From the NCBI RefSeq assembly GCF_900090235.1, contig NZ_LT607750.1, forward strand, positions 6,901,501-6,965,500: a stretch of DNA of 64,000 bases, written 5' to 3'. Below are positions 10,158 to 20,383 of the stretch, piece after piece. The translations under genes were made by a program, and so were the position numbers. The notes under the pieces are model-generated. The model searched no databases. It worked only from the letters and a program-made list of their open reading frames with translations, and had not been told where the DNA came from. This DNA is from Micromonospora echinaurantiaca (GTDB lineage: Bacteria; Actinomycetota; Actinomycetes; Mycobacteriales; Micromonosporaceae). The stretch's first letter is position 1. Every line of letters begins with the position of its first letter.

Positions 10158-10922
10158 ATGGCCCGCGACGCTGGCATCAACGAGCCCACCAGGGAGTTCC
10201 CGGGATACCCCACGGGCGACGACCTGCGCGACCGGTCGGGCGCCCCGACCGAGCCGGCCGACGGCACACCGCCGTCACCCGGTGGTCCGGCCCGTGGCCT
10301 GCTCTGGGTGCTCGGCGCGGCGGCGCTCGCCGTGGTCGTGCTGCTCGGCGTGCAGGCGACCGGCATCCTGCCGGACTTCCGCAACCCGTTCGCCAAGGAG
10401 CAGACCGACCGCAGTCAGCCGCCGCTGCTCAAGTCGATCCAGGATCTCAGCCGTTACGTGGCCGCCGAGGGCAACTTCCAGGTCGTCGTCGACCTGCAGA
10501 ACGACCGGCGCAACGTGCCGGACTGGCTGCTCAACCAGCGGACGCTCTTCGTCGGGGCGGGCAGCGTCGAGGCGTATGTCGACTTCACCAAGATCTCCGA
10601 GGGTGCGGTGGTCGAGTCGGCCGACGGCAAGTCGGTGGAGATCAAGCTGCCGGCGCCCCAGCTCGGCAAGACCAACCTCGACCTGGAGAAGAGCTACGTC
10701 TTCGCCGAGCAGCGTGGCCTGCTCAACCGGGTCGGTGACCTGGTCGACGGCGACCCCAACCGCCAGCAGCAGGTCTACCAGCTCGCCGAGGAACGGATCA
10801 CCGCCGCCGCCCGGGACAGCGGCCTGACCCAGCGGGCCGAGGAGAACACCCGCAAGATGCTGGAGGGCCTCCTCCGCTCCCTCGGCTACGAGAAGGTCAC
10901 CGTCACCTACACCGCCCCCTGA
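10158..10922 (+). CDS. DUF4230 domain protein, membrane-anchored
   Basis: About 254 aa with one membrane span near residues 45-67 (GLLWVLGAAALAVVVLLGVQA), an N-terminal Pro-rich cytoplasmic part and an outside domain. The outside part has the DUF4230 pattern: LKSIQDLSRYVAAEGNFQVVVD, then NVPDWLLNQRTLFVGAGSVEAYVDF, then a C-terminal LLRSLGYEKVTVTY. Function unknown; the fold is found in many actinobacteria and some Gram-positives. The ATG at 10158 and the GTG at 10149 are both possible; the ATG is slightly preferred because GGTGAGG precedes it. Confidence 0.82.
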   Translation: MARDAGINEPTREFPGYPTGDDLRDRSGAPTEPADGTPPSPGGPARGLLWVLGAAALAVVVLLGVQATGILPDFRNPFAKEQTDRSQPPLLKSIQDLSRYVAAEGNFQVVVDLQNDRRNVPDWLLNQRTLFVGAGSVEAYVDFTKISEGAVVESADGKSVEIKLPAPQLGKTNLDLEKSYVFAEQRGLLNRVGDLVDGDPNRQQQVYQLAEERITAAARDSGLTQRAEENTRKMLEGLLRSLGYEKVTVTYTAP

Positions 10923-11033
10923 CCCCACCACCCCACCCACCCCACGCTCCCGGACCCGGCACGCCCCGCCGCACCACCCGGGTGCCGACGGGTGGGCCAG
11001 GGCGGGTGCGGGTCAGTGGCGGGTGGTGGCGAG

Positions 11034-11222
11034 CTAGCGGTCCTCGTTCGGCATCAGGATCCAAAGCACCAGGTAGACGACCACCTGGGTGCCGGGCAGC
11101 AGCAGCGACAGCAGGAACAGCAGCCGGACGAAGTTGGCGGACGTGCCGAACCGCTGGGCCAGGCCGGCGCAGACACCGGCGAACATGCGTCCCTGGCGGG
11201 GTCGGACCAGTTTGCGACTCAT
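11034..11222 (-). CDS. PspC domain protein
   Basis: 62-aa membrane protein of the phage-shock-protein C type. SRKLVRPRQGRMFAGVCAGLAQRFG is the basic PspC head, followed by one hydrophobic hairpin region (FVRLLFLLSLLLPGTQVVVYLVLWILMP) and a short acidic end. PspC proteins take part in envelope-stress signalling, but this stand-alone mini form has no PspA or sensor neighbour here. The ATG at 11222 has GGGAG upstream; the in-frame ATG at 11318 would add unrelated sequence. Convergent with the DUF4230 gene. Confidence 0.85.
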   Translation of the reverse strand: MSRKLVRPRQGRMFAGVCAGLAQRFGTSANFVRLLFLLSLLLPGTQVVVYLVLWILMPNEDR

Positions 11223-11564
11223 CGTCGTACTCCCACTCTGCGGCGGATCCGCCGCGTCTGACATCAACGCTAGGAACGGGGGCCGGCCCTGCCCTCGGCC
11301 TGCGGGAGGATCGGCCACCCGTTCACCCGTAGGTGGTTACCCGGCCGGGTCCGACCCGACGCGCCACCGGTCCGACGCGCCGCCGGCGTCGTGCCGGATC
11401 GTGCGCCGTCGGTGCCGGGCCGGGCGGCGGCTGACCTGGGCAGGTAGGGTGGCAGGTCGGGCGTCCACACCCTGCGATGCCCGACCGCCGCCCGACCGGG
11501 GCGGCCACCACCGGGCCGGGCCACCACCCCCGCGCGAGGCGGACGACGGCGAGGAAGAGCAGCC
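11223..11564. other. Divergent promoter region of pspC-like gene and sdaA
   Basis: 342 bp without a gene. For sdaA, a TAGGGT -10-like box at 11445-11450 would start a leader of about 110 nt, whose first structure is a hairpin with perfect 8-bp arms GGTCGGGC (11455-11462) and GCCCGACC (11479-11486). I looked for a glycine riboswitch here, as serine catabolism could use one, and did not recognise it. Confidence 0.45.
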
Positions 11565-12971
<1,407 letters not shown>

Positions 12972-13030
12972 CCGGGCATTCGTTCACCGACTGCTAACCT
13001 GTCGTCCGTTCACTGAGGCGGGAGGCGGCG

Positions 13031-13858
13031 GTGACCTCGGGCGTCGGCGCGTTGTGGTCGCACCGCAATTCGCTGCGCATCCTGGTCAGACGCGACCTCG
13101 CCGTGAAGTACCAGCAGTCCGTGCTCGGCTACCTGTGGTCGCTGATCGAGCCGCTCGGCATGGGTGCCATCTACTGGTTCGTCTTCGGCGTGCTCTACTC
13201 CCGGGACACCACCCGGCACCTGGGCGAGGCGGCCGACTCGTACCCGCTCTTCCTGATCACCGGCATCTTCGCCTGGATGTGGACCAGCTCCGCGCTGAGC
13301 GAGGCGACCAACGCGCTGACCGGCCAGTCGCGGCTGATCACCACGATGAACGTGCCGCGTCAGGTCTTCCCGATCGGCCGGGTCGCCGGCCGGTTCGCCG
13401 AGTACGCCGCCGGCCTGCCGATCCTGGTCGCGGTGGCGCTGGTGTACGCGGCGCAGGGCACGGTCACCCTCGGCTGGTCGCTGCTCGCCCTGCCGCTGGC
13501 GGTGACCGTGCAGGCGGTGCTGCTGGTCGGGCTGGCGCTGCTGCTGTCGGCGTTCAACGTGCTGATGCGGGACGTCGAGCGGTTCATGCGGCTGATCATC
13601 CGGGTGCTCTTCTACGCCACGCCGATCATCTATCCGCTGAGCCTGGTCCGCGACTCCGACCTGCCCGGCTGGCTCAAGCTCGGCTACGAGCTGAACCCGC
13701 TGGTCGGCATCTTCCAGCTGCACCACGCGATCTGGTACCCGGCCGAGTTCCCCGACGCCCGGCTGCTCGCCACCACCGTCGGCGGCAGTCTGCTGGTGCT
13801 GCTCGCGGGCTGGTGGTCGTTCCGCCGGCTGGAGCCCGCCGTGCTCAAGGAACTGTGA
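13031..13858 (+). CDS. ABC-2 type permease, cell-wall glycopolymer export (TagG/Wzm-like)
   Basis: 275-aa inner-membrane protein with about six hydrophobic spans. The head LVRRDLAVKYQQSVLGYLWSLIEPL is the signature of the TagG/Wzm/RfbA exporter family, which moves lipid-linked teichoic acid or O-antigen chains outward. Also typical: MNVPRQVFPIGR, LMRDVERFMRLIIRVLFYATPIIYPL and ELNPLVGIFQLHH. GTG start with GGGAGGCGG upstream. First gene of an operon; it ends flush with the ATPase gene (TGA then ATG, no gap). Confidence 0.92.
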   Translation: MTSGVGALWSHRNSLRILVRRDLAVKYQQSVLGYLWSLIEPLGMGAIYWFVFGVLYSRDTTRHLGEAADSYPLFLITGIFAWMWTSSALSEATNALTGQSRLITTMNVPRQVFPIGRVAGRFAEYAAGLPILVAVALVYAAQGTVTLGWSLLALPLAVTVQAVLLVGLALLLSAFNVLMRDVERFMRLIIRVLFYATPIIYPLSLVRDSDLPGWLKLGYELNPLVGIFQLHHAIWYPAEFPDARLLATTVGGSLLVLLAGWWSFRRLEPAVLKEL

Positions 13859-14605
13859 ATGGCCGACCCGATCATCGAGGCCGAGGGCCTCGGCATCCGG
13901 TTCGTCCGCAACCGCCGCCGGCAGTTGCGGCTGCGGGAGCTGTTCATCCACCGTGGCGCCCGGGGCGCGGCGAGCGGGCAGTTCTGGCCGCTGCGCGAGG
14001 TGTCGTTCGCGATCTCCGCCGGCGAGACGGTCGGCGTGATCGGCCGCAACGGCACCGGCAAGAGCACGCTGCTGCGGCTGATCGCCGGCGTGCTGATCCC
14101 GGACGAGGGCCGGATCCGGGTCCGCGGTCACGTCGCGCCGTTGCTGGAGCTCTCCGCCGGTTTCTCCAACGACCTGACCGGGCGGGAGAACCTGTACCTG
14201 GTGGGCGGGCTGCACGGGCTGTCGTCGAGCTACCTGAAGCGGCACTTCGACGACATCGTCTCGTTCGCCGGGGAGCAGGTGGAGCGGGCCATCGACACCT
14301 CGGTGCGGCACTACTCGTCGGGGATGAAGGTCCGGCTCGGCTTCGCGATCATCTCCCACCTGCCGCACCCGATCCTGCTGATGGACGAGGTGACAGCGGT
14401 CGGGGACGCGGAGTTCCGGAAGAAGTGCTATGCGACGATCGACCGTCTGCTCGGGGAGGGGCGCACTCTGGTGCTGGTGTCACACAACGAAAAGGACCTG
14501 ACCCGGTTCTGCCGTCGGGGGCTCTTCCTCGACGGCGGCCGGCTGAGCGTCGACGGGACGATCGCCGAGGCGCTGGACGCGTACCACAGCGCGGTCCCGC
14601 GGTGA
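13859..14605 (+). CDS. ABC exporter ATPase (TagH/Wzt-like)
   Basis: 248-aa ATPase that would energise the upstream permease. Walker A GRNGTGKST, Q-loop region around SAGFSNDLTGRENLYL, signature YSSGMKVRLGF, Walker B ILLMDEV and switch His in LVSHNEKD. An acidic-basic N-terminal part (RNRRRQLRLRELFIHRG) precedes the core, as in Wzt/TagH proteins. There is no C-terminal carbohydrate-binding domain, so chain recognition would not depend on a Wzt-C module. The start ATG directly follows the permease stop; the stop overlaps the next start by 4 nt. Confidence 0.93.
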   Translation: MADPIIEAEGLGIRFVRNRRRQLRLRELFIHRGARGAASGQFWPLREVSFAISAGETVGVIGRNGTGKSTLLRLIAGVLIPDEGRIRVRGHVAPLLELSAGFSNDLTGRENLYLVGGLHGLSSSYLKRHFDDIVSFAGEQVERAIDTSVRHYSSGMKVRLGFAIISHLPHPILLMDEVTAVGDAEFRKKCYATIDRLLGEGRTLVLVSHNEKDLTRFCRRGLFLDGGRLSVDGTIAEALDAYHSAVPR

Positions 14606-16641
14606 CCCTCGCGATCGTGCTCGCCGCCGGAGCGCCGGCCGCGAGCCTGCCCACCACGACGCCCGGCGCGGGCCTGCCCACCACCACACCGGCGGCGAGC
14701 CTGCCCGGCACGACGGGCGGGTCGCTGGCCGACCGGCTGGCCGCGCAGTTGCGCCGGGCCGGGGCGGCCGAGGTGCGGTTCGCCGCCGACCTGGACGAGC
14801 TGGCCGCGCTCGCCGACGCCGCCACCGGGCCGGTGCTCGTCACCGGCGCCGACCTGGTCGCACACACCGCCGTGCTGCGGCACCTGGCCACCAGCCCGGT
14901 CGGGCCGACCGTGGCGCTGGTGCTCACCGACCCGCCGGACGCCGGGTGGGTCGCGGTGCGCGAGGAGCGCGGCCAGGTGGTCGACGCCGGGCCGGCGGAG
15001 CGGTTGGCCGGCGAGGCCACCGGGATCTTCGGCGGCGCGCTGCGGGTCGGCGCCGACGACCTGCCAGTGCTCGCCGCCGCCGCCCGCGCGGTCGCCGCCG
15101 GCACCGCGCCGACGGTCGCCGGGCCCGCCGTGGACCGGCTCTTCGCCGGCCTCGCCGGGCTGGGCACGCTGACCTTCGCCCACCGGGTACGCCTGCTCGT
15201 CGCGCACCGGGTCACCGACGCCGCCGGGTTGGCCGCCGCGGCGGCGGCGGTGGCCGCCGTCGACGAGGACCGGGCCGAGCTGAAGCTCTCGGTCAAGGAG
15301 CGGGACGACTTCTTCACCACCTTCTTCGTCAGCACCTGGTCGCCGTACGTGACCAAGGCGGCGGCCCGGATCGGGCTCGGCCCGACCGCCGTCACGATGA
15401 TCTCGGTGGCCTTCGCGGCGGCCGCCGCGGTGCTCTTCGGCGTCGGCGGCCGGCCGGCGCTGGTCGCCGGGGCGGTGCTGCTCTACCTCGGCTTCGTCCT
15501 CGACTGCGTGGACGGCCAGCTGGCCCGCTACACCCGGCACTTCAGCGCCTGGGGCGGCTGGCTGGACACGATGGCCGACCGGGCCAAGGAGTACCTGGTC
15601 TACGCCGGCCTCGGCTACGGCGCGACCCAGGCCGGGTTCCGGTACGGCTGGGCGCTGGCGATCGCCGCGATGACCCTGCAGACCGTGCGGCACATGACCG
15701 ACACCTGGTACGGCGTGCTGCACGACGAGGCGGCCCGCCGTCCCCGCCCGGCGGCGGGCGCCACCGGGGGCATCGGCGGGAAGCTCGACGCCGCGTCCAC
15801 CCGGGTGCAGGCGGACACCGGGTCGGTGTCGTACTGGCTGAAGCGGACGGTGGTGTTCCCGATCGGCGAGCGGTGGGCGCTGATCGCGGTGACCGTGGCG
15901 CTGTTCGGCCCGCTGGTCAGCCTGATCGCCGTACTGACCTGGGGGGTGCTGGCGTTCGCGTACACCGGCGCGCTGCGTACCCTGCGGGCCCGCTGGATGT
16001 GGGTGCCGGTGCTGGACACGGTCGACGCCACCCTGCACCGCGACGACGGCCCGCTGGCCCGCCGGCTGCCGGTGCTGCGCCCGATGGGGCCGCTCACGCT
16101 GGCCGTCGTCGCGGCGCTGGGGTCGGCGGCGCTGTTGGTGGCGGCGCTGCTCGCGGTGGACGGCGGCGACCCGGGCTGGCTGCGCTGGGTGCTGCCGGTC
16201 GCGCTGCTGGTGCTGCTGGTCGGCGGTCTCGGTGCCGGCGCGGCGCACAACGGGCCGCTGGACTGGCTGGTGCCGGCCGCGCTGCGGGCCGCCGAGTACC
16301 TCTTCGCCATCGGGGTGGGGGTGGTCGGCGGGGTGCCGGCCTGGCTGGTCTTCGGCTACGTCTTCGTGCTCACCCTGCACCACTACGACCTCACCGCCCG
16401 GCTGGAGAAGCGGCAGGCCGCGCCGCCGCTGCACCCGGCCAGGCTGGGCTGGGAGGGACGGTCGGCGCTGCTGGCCCTGGCGGCGATCGTCGGAATTGCG
16501 GGTATCGGGATGGCTACACTCGGTACGTACCTTCTCGTGGTTTTTGTGGGGAGTGTGGTCCTCGCCTGGGTTGTCCTGCCCGCCCGCGCCGCGCGGGCGA
16601 CGGCGGGCCTGGTCGGTGCGGGAGGGCGCTCGCCGGGCTGA
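14602..16641 (+). CDS. CDP-alcohol phosphatidyltransferase fused to degenerate nucleotidyltransferase-like N-domain (DUF5941 type)
   Basis: 679-aa membrane protein. Residues 1-215 resemble a sugar/alditol nucleotidyltransferase (LAIVLAAG at the start, VLVTGADLV inside) but lack the G-x-G-x-R and following Lys; three 9-residue repeats sit there instead. From about residue 230 comes a CDP-alcohol phosphotransferase domain with the full D-x2-DG-x2-AR-x8-G-x3-D-x3-D motif (DCVDGQLAR, WGGWLDTMADRAKEY). The rest is about ten hydrophobic spans. It would transfer a phospho-alcohol from a CDP donor to a lipid or polyol. GTG start overlaps the ATPase stop (GTGA). Likely makes the linkage unit or precursor for the polymer exported by the two preceding gene products; the acceptor is unknown. 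Confidence 0.85.
   Translation: MTLAIVLAAGAPAASLPTTTPGAGLPTTTPAASLPGTTGGSLADRLAAQLRRAGAAEVRFAADLDELAALADAATGPVLVTGADLVAHTAVLRHLATSPVGPTVALVLTDPPDAGWVAVREERGQVVDAGPAERLAGEATGIFGGALRVGADDLPVLAAAARAVAAGTAPTVAGPAVDRLFAGLAGLGTLTFAHRVRLLVAHRVTDAAGLAAAAAAVAAVDEDRAELKLSVKERDDFFTTFFVSTWSPYVTKAAARIGLGPTAVTMISVAFAAAAAVLFGVGGRPALVAGAVLLYLGFVLDCVDGQLARYTRHFSAWGGWLDTMADRAKEYLVYAGLGYGATQAGFRYGWALAIAAMTLQTVRHMTDTWYGVLHDEAARRPRPAAGATGGIGGKLDAASTRVQADTGSVSYWLKRTVVFPIGERWALIAVTVALFGPLVSLIAVLTWGVLAFAYTGALRTLRARWMWVPVLDTVDATLHRDDGPLARRLPVLRPMGPLTLAVVAALGSAALLVAALLAVDGGDPGWLRWVLPVALLVLLVGGLGAGAAHNGPLDWLVPAALRAAEYLFAIGVGVVGGVPAWLVFGYVFVLTLHHYDLTARLEKRQAAPPLHPARLGWEGRSALLALAAIVGIAGIGMATLGTYLLVVFVGSVVLAWVVLPARAARATAGLVGAGGRSPG
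14638..14718 (+). repeat. In-frame 27-bp tandem repeat, three units
   Basis: Units 14638-14664, 14665-14691 and 14692-14718 encode AASLPTTTP, GAGLPTTTP and AASLPGTTG. They stand exactly where the nucleotide-binding G-x-G-x-R loop would be expected after LAAG in the N-domain of the CDP-alcohol phosphatidyltransferase fusion. Confidence 0.85.
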
Positions 16642-16656
16642 CGGAGGGGCGGCCGG

Positions 16657-18867
16657 ATGACTCTGATCAGCTTCGTCGTTCCGGCCTTCCGGGTGCAGGG
16701 CTACCTGCGCGAGTGCCTGGACTCCATCCTCGGCCAGCCGGTCACCGACATCGAGGTGATCGGGGTCGACGACTGCTCGCCCGACGACAGCGGCGAGATC
16801 CTCGCCGAGTACGCGGCCCGCGACCAGCGGGTACAGGCGATCCGGCTGACCGAGAACGTCGGGCTCGGTCCGGCCCGCAACATCGGGCTGGACCGGGCCG
16901 TCGGCGAGTACGTCTGGTTCGTCGACGGTGACGACTGGCTGGCGCCGGACTGCCTGGTCGAGGTGGCCGAGCGGCTGCGCGCCGACCGGCCGGACGTGCT
17001 GCTGGTCGACCACGTCCGGACGCACTGGAACGACACCGCCACCCGCAGCGCGATGGCCGAGGTGTTCCCGGAGCCGCCCGGCGCGGGGACGTTCCGGCTG
17101 CGGGACCGGCCGGAGACCCTGCACCTGCTGCACACCGCCTGGAACCGGCTGGTCCGCCGGCGGTTCCTGGTCGAGCTGGGGCTGCGCTTCGCGCCCGGCT
17201 GGTACGAGGACGTCTCGTTCAGCTACCCGGTGCTGATGGCCGCCGAGCGGATCGCCGTGCTGGACCGGGTCTGCGTCAACTACCGGCAGCGGCGGGCCGG
17301 TGCGATCACCCGGACCCGGGGCGACCGGCACTTCGAGGTCTTCGAGCAGTGGCACCGGGTGTTCCGGCTGATGGACTCCTGGGGGCCGGCGGTCGACGAG
17401 CTGCGCCCGGCGGTCTTCGAGCGGATGATCTGGCACTACCTGACCGTGCTCGGCAACGGCCAGCGGATCGCCCCGGAGCTGCGTCCCGGCTTCTTCCGTC
17501 AGATCACCGCCGACTACGCCCGCTGGGTCCCGCCCGACGGCCGGCCGGCCCCGGCCGGGGTGGAGGGGCTCAAGTACCGGCTGGTGGCGGCCGGGCGGTG
17601 GCGGACCTTCAGCGCGTTGCGGACCGCCAGCCAGGCCCGGGACGCGGCCCGGCGGACGGCTCGGGGCACGAAGCGGCGGGTCGCGCCGGCGGCCCGGCAT
17701 AGCGCCCGGACGGCCCGGGACGCGATGCTGCGCGGGTACTACCGGGCCGAGCTGCAGCGGCCGGTCGAGGAGACGCTGGCCGTGTACGCGGCCTACTGGT
17801 ACCGCGGCTACGCCTGCAACCCGGCGGCCGTCTACGAGGCGGCCCGGCGGCTGGCGCCGCAGGTGCGCGGGGTGTGGATCGTCCGTCGGGACCGGGTGCA
17901 CACGCTCCCCGAGGGCGTCGAGTACGTGGTCGCCGGCACCCCCGCGTACCACCGGGTGCTGGCCCGGGCGCGCTGGCTGGTGAACAACGTCAACTTCCCG
18001 GACTTCGTCCGGAAGCGACCGGAGCAGGTGCACCTGCAGACCCACCACGGCACGCCGGTCAAGGTGATGGGGCTCGACCAGCAGCGCTACCCGCTCGGCG
18101 CGGGCGGGATGGACTTCGCCGGGCTGCTGCGCCGGGTGGACCGCTGGGACTACAGCGTCAGCTCGAACAGCTTCTCCACCCAGATGTGGGAGCGCGCCTA
18201 CCCGGCCGCGTACACCACCCTGGAGGTCGGCTACCCGCGCAACGACCGGCTGGTCACCGCCACCGCCGAGGAGGTGCGGCGGGTCCGCGCCGACCTCGGT
18301 CTCGGCGACGGCGAGCGGGTGGTGCTCTACGCGCCGACGCACCGGGAGCACCTGCCCGGCTACCGGCCGCCGTTCGACCCGGACCGGTTCCTCGACGTGC
18401 TCAGCCCGACCGGCCGGCTGCTGATGCGCAGCCACTACTTCCACGACCGGGACCGGCGGGCCCGGCGGCCGGTGTACCGGGACCGGATCCGCGACGTCAG
18501 CGCCCACCCCCGGGTGGAGGACCTCTACCTCGCCGCCGACGTGCTGGTCACCGACTATTCGTCGGCGATGTTCGACTACGCCGTGCTGGACCGGCCGATC
18601 GTCGTCTACGCCCCGGACTGGGACGCGTACCGGCTGGCCCGCGGCGTCTACTTCGACGTGACCGCGGAGCCGCCGGGGGCGGTCGCGCGCACCTTCGCCG
18701 ACCTGCTCGACCTGTTCCGCTCCGGCGAGTACGGCTCGGACGCCGCCGGCAAGGCCCGCCAGCAGTTCCGCGCCCGGTTCTGTGCGCTGGAGGACGGCCG
18801 CGCCGCCGAGCGGGTGGTCCGCCGGGTGTTCCTCAACGAGCCGCCGGAGAGCCGTCCGGCCTGCTGA
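16657..18867 (+). CDS. Bifunctional GT2 glycosyltransferase / CDP-glycerol glycerophosphotransferase (TagF-like)
   Basis: 736 aa, peripheral to the membrane. Residues 1-230 are a GT-A family 2 domain: SFVVPAFRVQGYLRECLDSIL, VDDCSPDDSGEI, NVGLGPARNIGL, and the D-x-D-like WFVDGDDWL. A basic Arg/Ala linker (about 320-365) follows. Residues 380-725 are a Glyphos_transf domain: QTHHGTPVKVMGLD, APTHREHLPGY, MRSHYFHDRD, and the nucleotide-binding VTDYSSAMFDYAVLDRPIVVYAPD. TagF-type enzymes polymerise glycerol phosphate from CDP-glycerol, and the GT2 part could glycosylate the chain. ATG with GGAGGGG upstream, 15 nt after the preceding gene. Probable last gene of the glycopolymer operon. Confidence 0.9.
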   Translation: MTLISFVVPAFRVQGYLRECLDSILGQPVTDIEVIGVDDCSPDDSGEILAEYAARDQRVQAIRLTENVGLGPARNIGLDRAVGEYVWFVDGDDWLAPDCLVEVAERLRADRPDVLLVDHVRTHWNDTATRSAMAEVFPEPPGAGTFRLRDRPETLHLLHTAWNRLVRRRFLVELGLRFAPGWYEDVSFSYPVLMAAERIAVLDRVCVNYRQRRAGAITRTRGDRHFEVFEQWHRVFRLMDSWGPAVDELRPAVFERMIWHYLTVLGNGQRIAPELRPGFFRQITADYARWVPPDGRPAPAGVEGLKYRLVAAGRWRTFSALRTASQARDAARRTARGTKRRVAPAARHSARTARDAMLRGYYRAELQRPVEETLAVYAAYWYRGYACNPAAVYEAARRLAPQVRGVWIVRRDRVHTLPEGVEYVVAGTPAYHRVLARARWLVNNVNFPDFVRKRPEQVHLQTHHGTPVKVMGLDQQRYPLGAGGMDFAGLLRRVDRWDYSVSSNSFSTQMWERAYPAAYTTLEVGYPRNDRLVTATAEEVRRVRADLGLGDGERVVLYAPTHREHLPGYRPPFDPDRFLDVLSPTGRLLMRSHYFHDRDRRARRPVYRDRIRDVSAHPRVEDLYLAADVLVTDYSSAMFDYAVLDRPIVVYAPDWDAYRLARGVYFDVTAEPPGAVARTFADLLDLFRSGEYGSDAAGKARQQFRARFCALEDGRAAERVVRRVFLNEPPESRPAC

Positions 18868-19012
18868 ACCATCGCTCAGGTCGATCGCCGACGCTCGATA
18901 CGGCGTAATAGGTCTGTCACTGCCTGAACATGGCACGTTTACCCGATGTGCGGAGCGCATGAGTTTCGTCACAGTCATTCGGGGTTCGGCCGACGAACTG
19001 GGGGAGGAGACG

Positions 19013-20317
19013 GTGACCACCGTCGCGCTCAAGGATGTGACCAAGGTCTTCGCCGACGGCACGCGCGCCGTCGACAGTGTCAACCTCGACGTCAACGACG
19101 GCGAGTTCATGGTGCTGCTCGGCCCGTCCGGCTGCGGCAAGTCCACCGTGCTGCGGATGGTCGCCGGGCTGGAGGACCCGAGCTCGGGCGCCATCATGCT
19201 CGACGGGGAGCTGGCCAACGACCTGCCGCCCCGGGATCGGAAGATCGCCATGGTCTTCCAGGACTTCGCGCTCTATCCGCACATGACCGTCGGCGACAAC
19301 ATCGCCTTTCCGCTGCGGCTGGCCGGGATCGAGCCGGTGCCGCGCGGCGAGCGGGTCACCGACGTGGCCAGCGCCCTCGGCATCGGCGACGTGCTCGGCC
19401 GCAAGCCCAGTCAGCTCTCCGGCGGCCAGCGCCAGCGGGTGGCGATGGGCCGGGCGATCGTCCGCCGGCCCGGCCTGTTCCTGATGGACGAGCCGTTGTC
19501 CAACCTGGACAGCGGGCTCCGCGCCGAGCTGCGCGCGGAGATCTCCGGGCTCACCCGCGAGCTGGGCGTCACCACCATCTACGTCACCCACGACCAGGCC
19601 GAGGCGCTGACCATGGCCGACCGGGTGGCGATCATGCGCAAGGGCGTGCTGCAGGACGTCGGCACCCCCACCCAGGTGTACGGGCGCCCGGCCACCCTCT
19701 ACGTGGCCGCGTTCCTCGGCAGCCCGCGGATGAACCTGCTGGAGGCCTCGGTCTACGTCCACCTCGACCGCTACGTCACGCTCACCCTCGGCGAGCAGGC
19801 GCTCTACCTGCCCTGGGACGACATCCGCAGCCGGGCGGTGGCGCACTACCACGGGGAGCGGATCGTGGTCGGCATGCGGGCCGAGGCGCTCACCCCGGTC
19901 GCCCCGGACAGCCCCGGCGACGTGCTGCACGGCCGGATCCGCTACCTGGAGCACCACGGGCACGAGTCGCTGGCCTTCCTGGACATCGGGGCCACCGCGA
20001 TCGTGGTCGACGAGATGGGCGCCCGCGGAGACGCCGCCGACGTCGCCGGCCAGCGCGGGCTGCGCCGGTTCGGCCAGGTCATGCAGCGGCTCGCCGGGCG
20101 GGCCGGGGAGGAGCAGGCACCGAGCACGAGCGTGGGCACGCGGACCAGCGTGCTCAACGACCCCGGCCGGCACCACCGCCGTCCGGCCGAGTTGGCGGTG
20201 CGGCTCGCGCCGTACCCGGCGGTCGCCGCCGGTCACCCGCTGTCGATCGCGGTACGCATGGACGCGCTGCACTTCTTCGATGAGCGCGGCGACCGGATCG
20301 ACGTGGGGTGGCGGTGA
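19013..20317 (+). CDS. Carbohydrate ABC transporter ATPase, MalK/UgpC type, long C-terminus
   Basis: 434-aa ATPase. TTVALKDVTKVFADGT opens the domain; Walker A GPSGCGKST, Q-loop VFQDFALYPHMTV, signature LSGGQRQRVAMGRA, Walker B LFLMDEPLSNLD and switch His in VTHDQAEALTMADR. The C-terminal part has the MalK TOBE region (VVGMRAEALTPV, LEHHGHESLAFLDIG). It then carries about 60 extra residues rich in Arg, Gly and Ala before ending AVRMDALHFFDERGDRIDVGW, so it is longer than the usual ~360-380 aa. GTG at 19013 with GGGGGAGGAG upstream; an ATG at 18959 is possible. No permease or binding protein is adjacent, so it is an orphan or shared ATPase. Confidence 0.9.
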   Translation: MTTVALKDVTKVFADGTRAVDSVNLDVNDGEFMVLLGPSGCGKSTVLRMVAGLEDPSSGAIMLDGELANDLPPRDRKIAMVFQDFALYPHMTVGDNIAFPLRLAGIEPVPRGERVTDVASALGIGDVLGRKPSQLSGGQRQRVAMGRAIVRRPGLFLMDEPLSNLDSGLRAELRAEISGLTRELGVTTIYVTHDQAEALTMADRVAIMRKGVLQDVGTPTQVYGRPATLYVAAFLGSPRMNLLEASVYVHLDRYVTLTLGEQALYLPWDDIRSRAVAHYHGERIVVGMRAEALTPVAPDSPGDVLHGRIRYLEHHGHESLAFLDIGATAIVVDEMGARGDAADVAGQRGLRRFGQVMQRLAGRAGEEQAPSTSVGTRTSVLNDPGRHHRRPAELAVRLAPYPAVAAGHPLSIAVRMDALHFFDERGDRIDVGWR

Positions 20318-20383
20318 TCCGCCCGGTGCCCTACCGTCAGCGCACCACAGTCCACAGAGCATCGAACCGGAAGGGGTGCGCCC

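Noticed and set aside
11319..11564. Possible glycine riboswitch before the L-serine ammonia-lyase gene
   Set aside because: Only a simple 8-bp hairpin is visible; the conserved glycine-aptamer core is not seen.
14428..19251. Very long minus-strand open frame (about 1600 codons) across the glycopolymer operon
   Set aside because: It is the GC-rich shadow of the + strand genes; the translation is Arg/Pro/Gly-rich with no family motif, while the + strand genes have clear motifs and ribosome sites.
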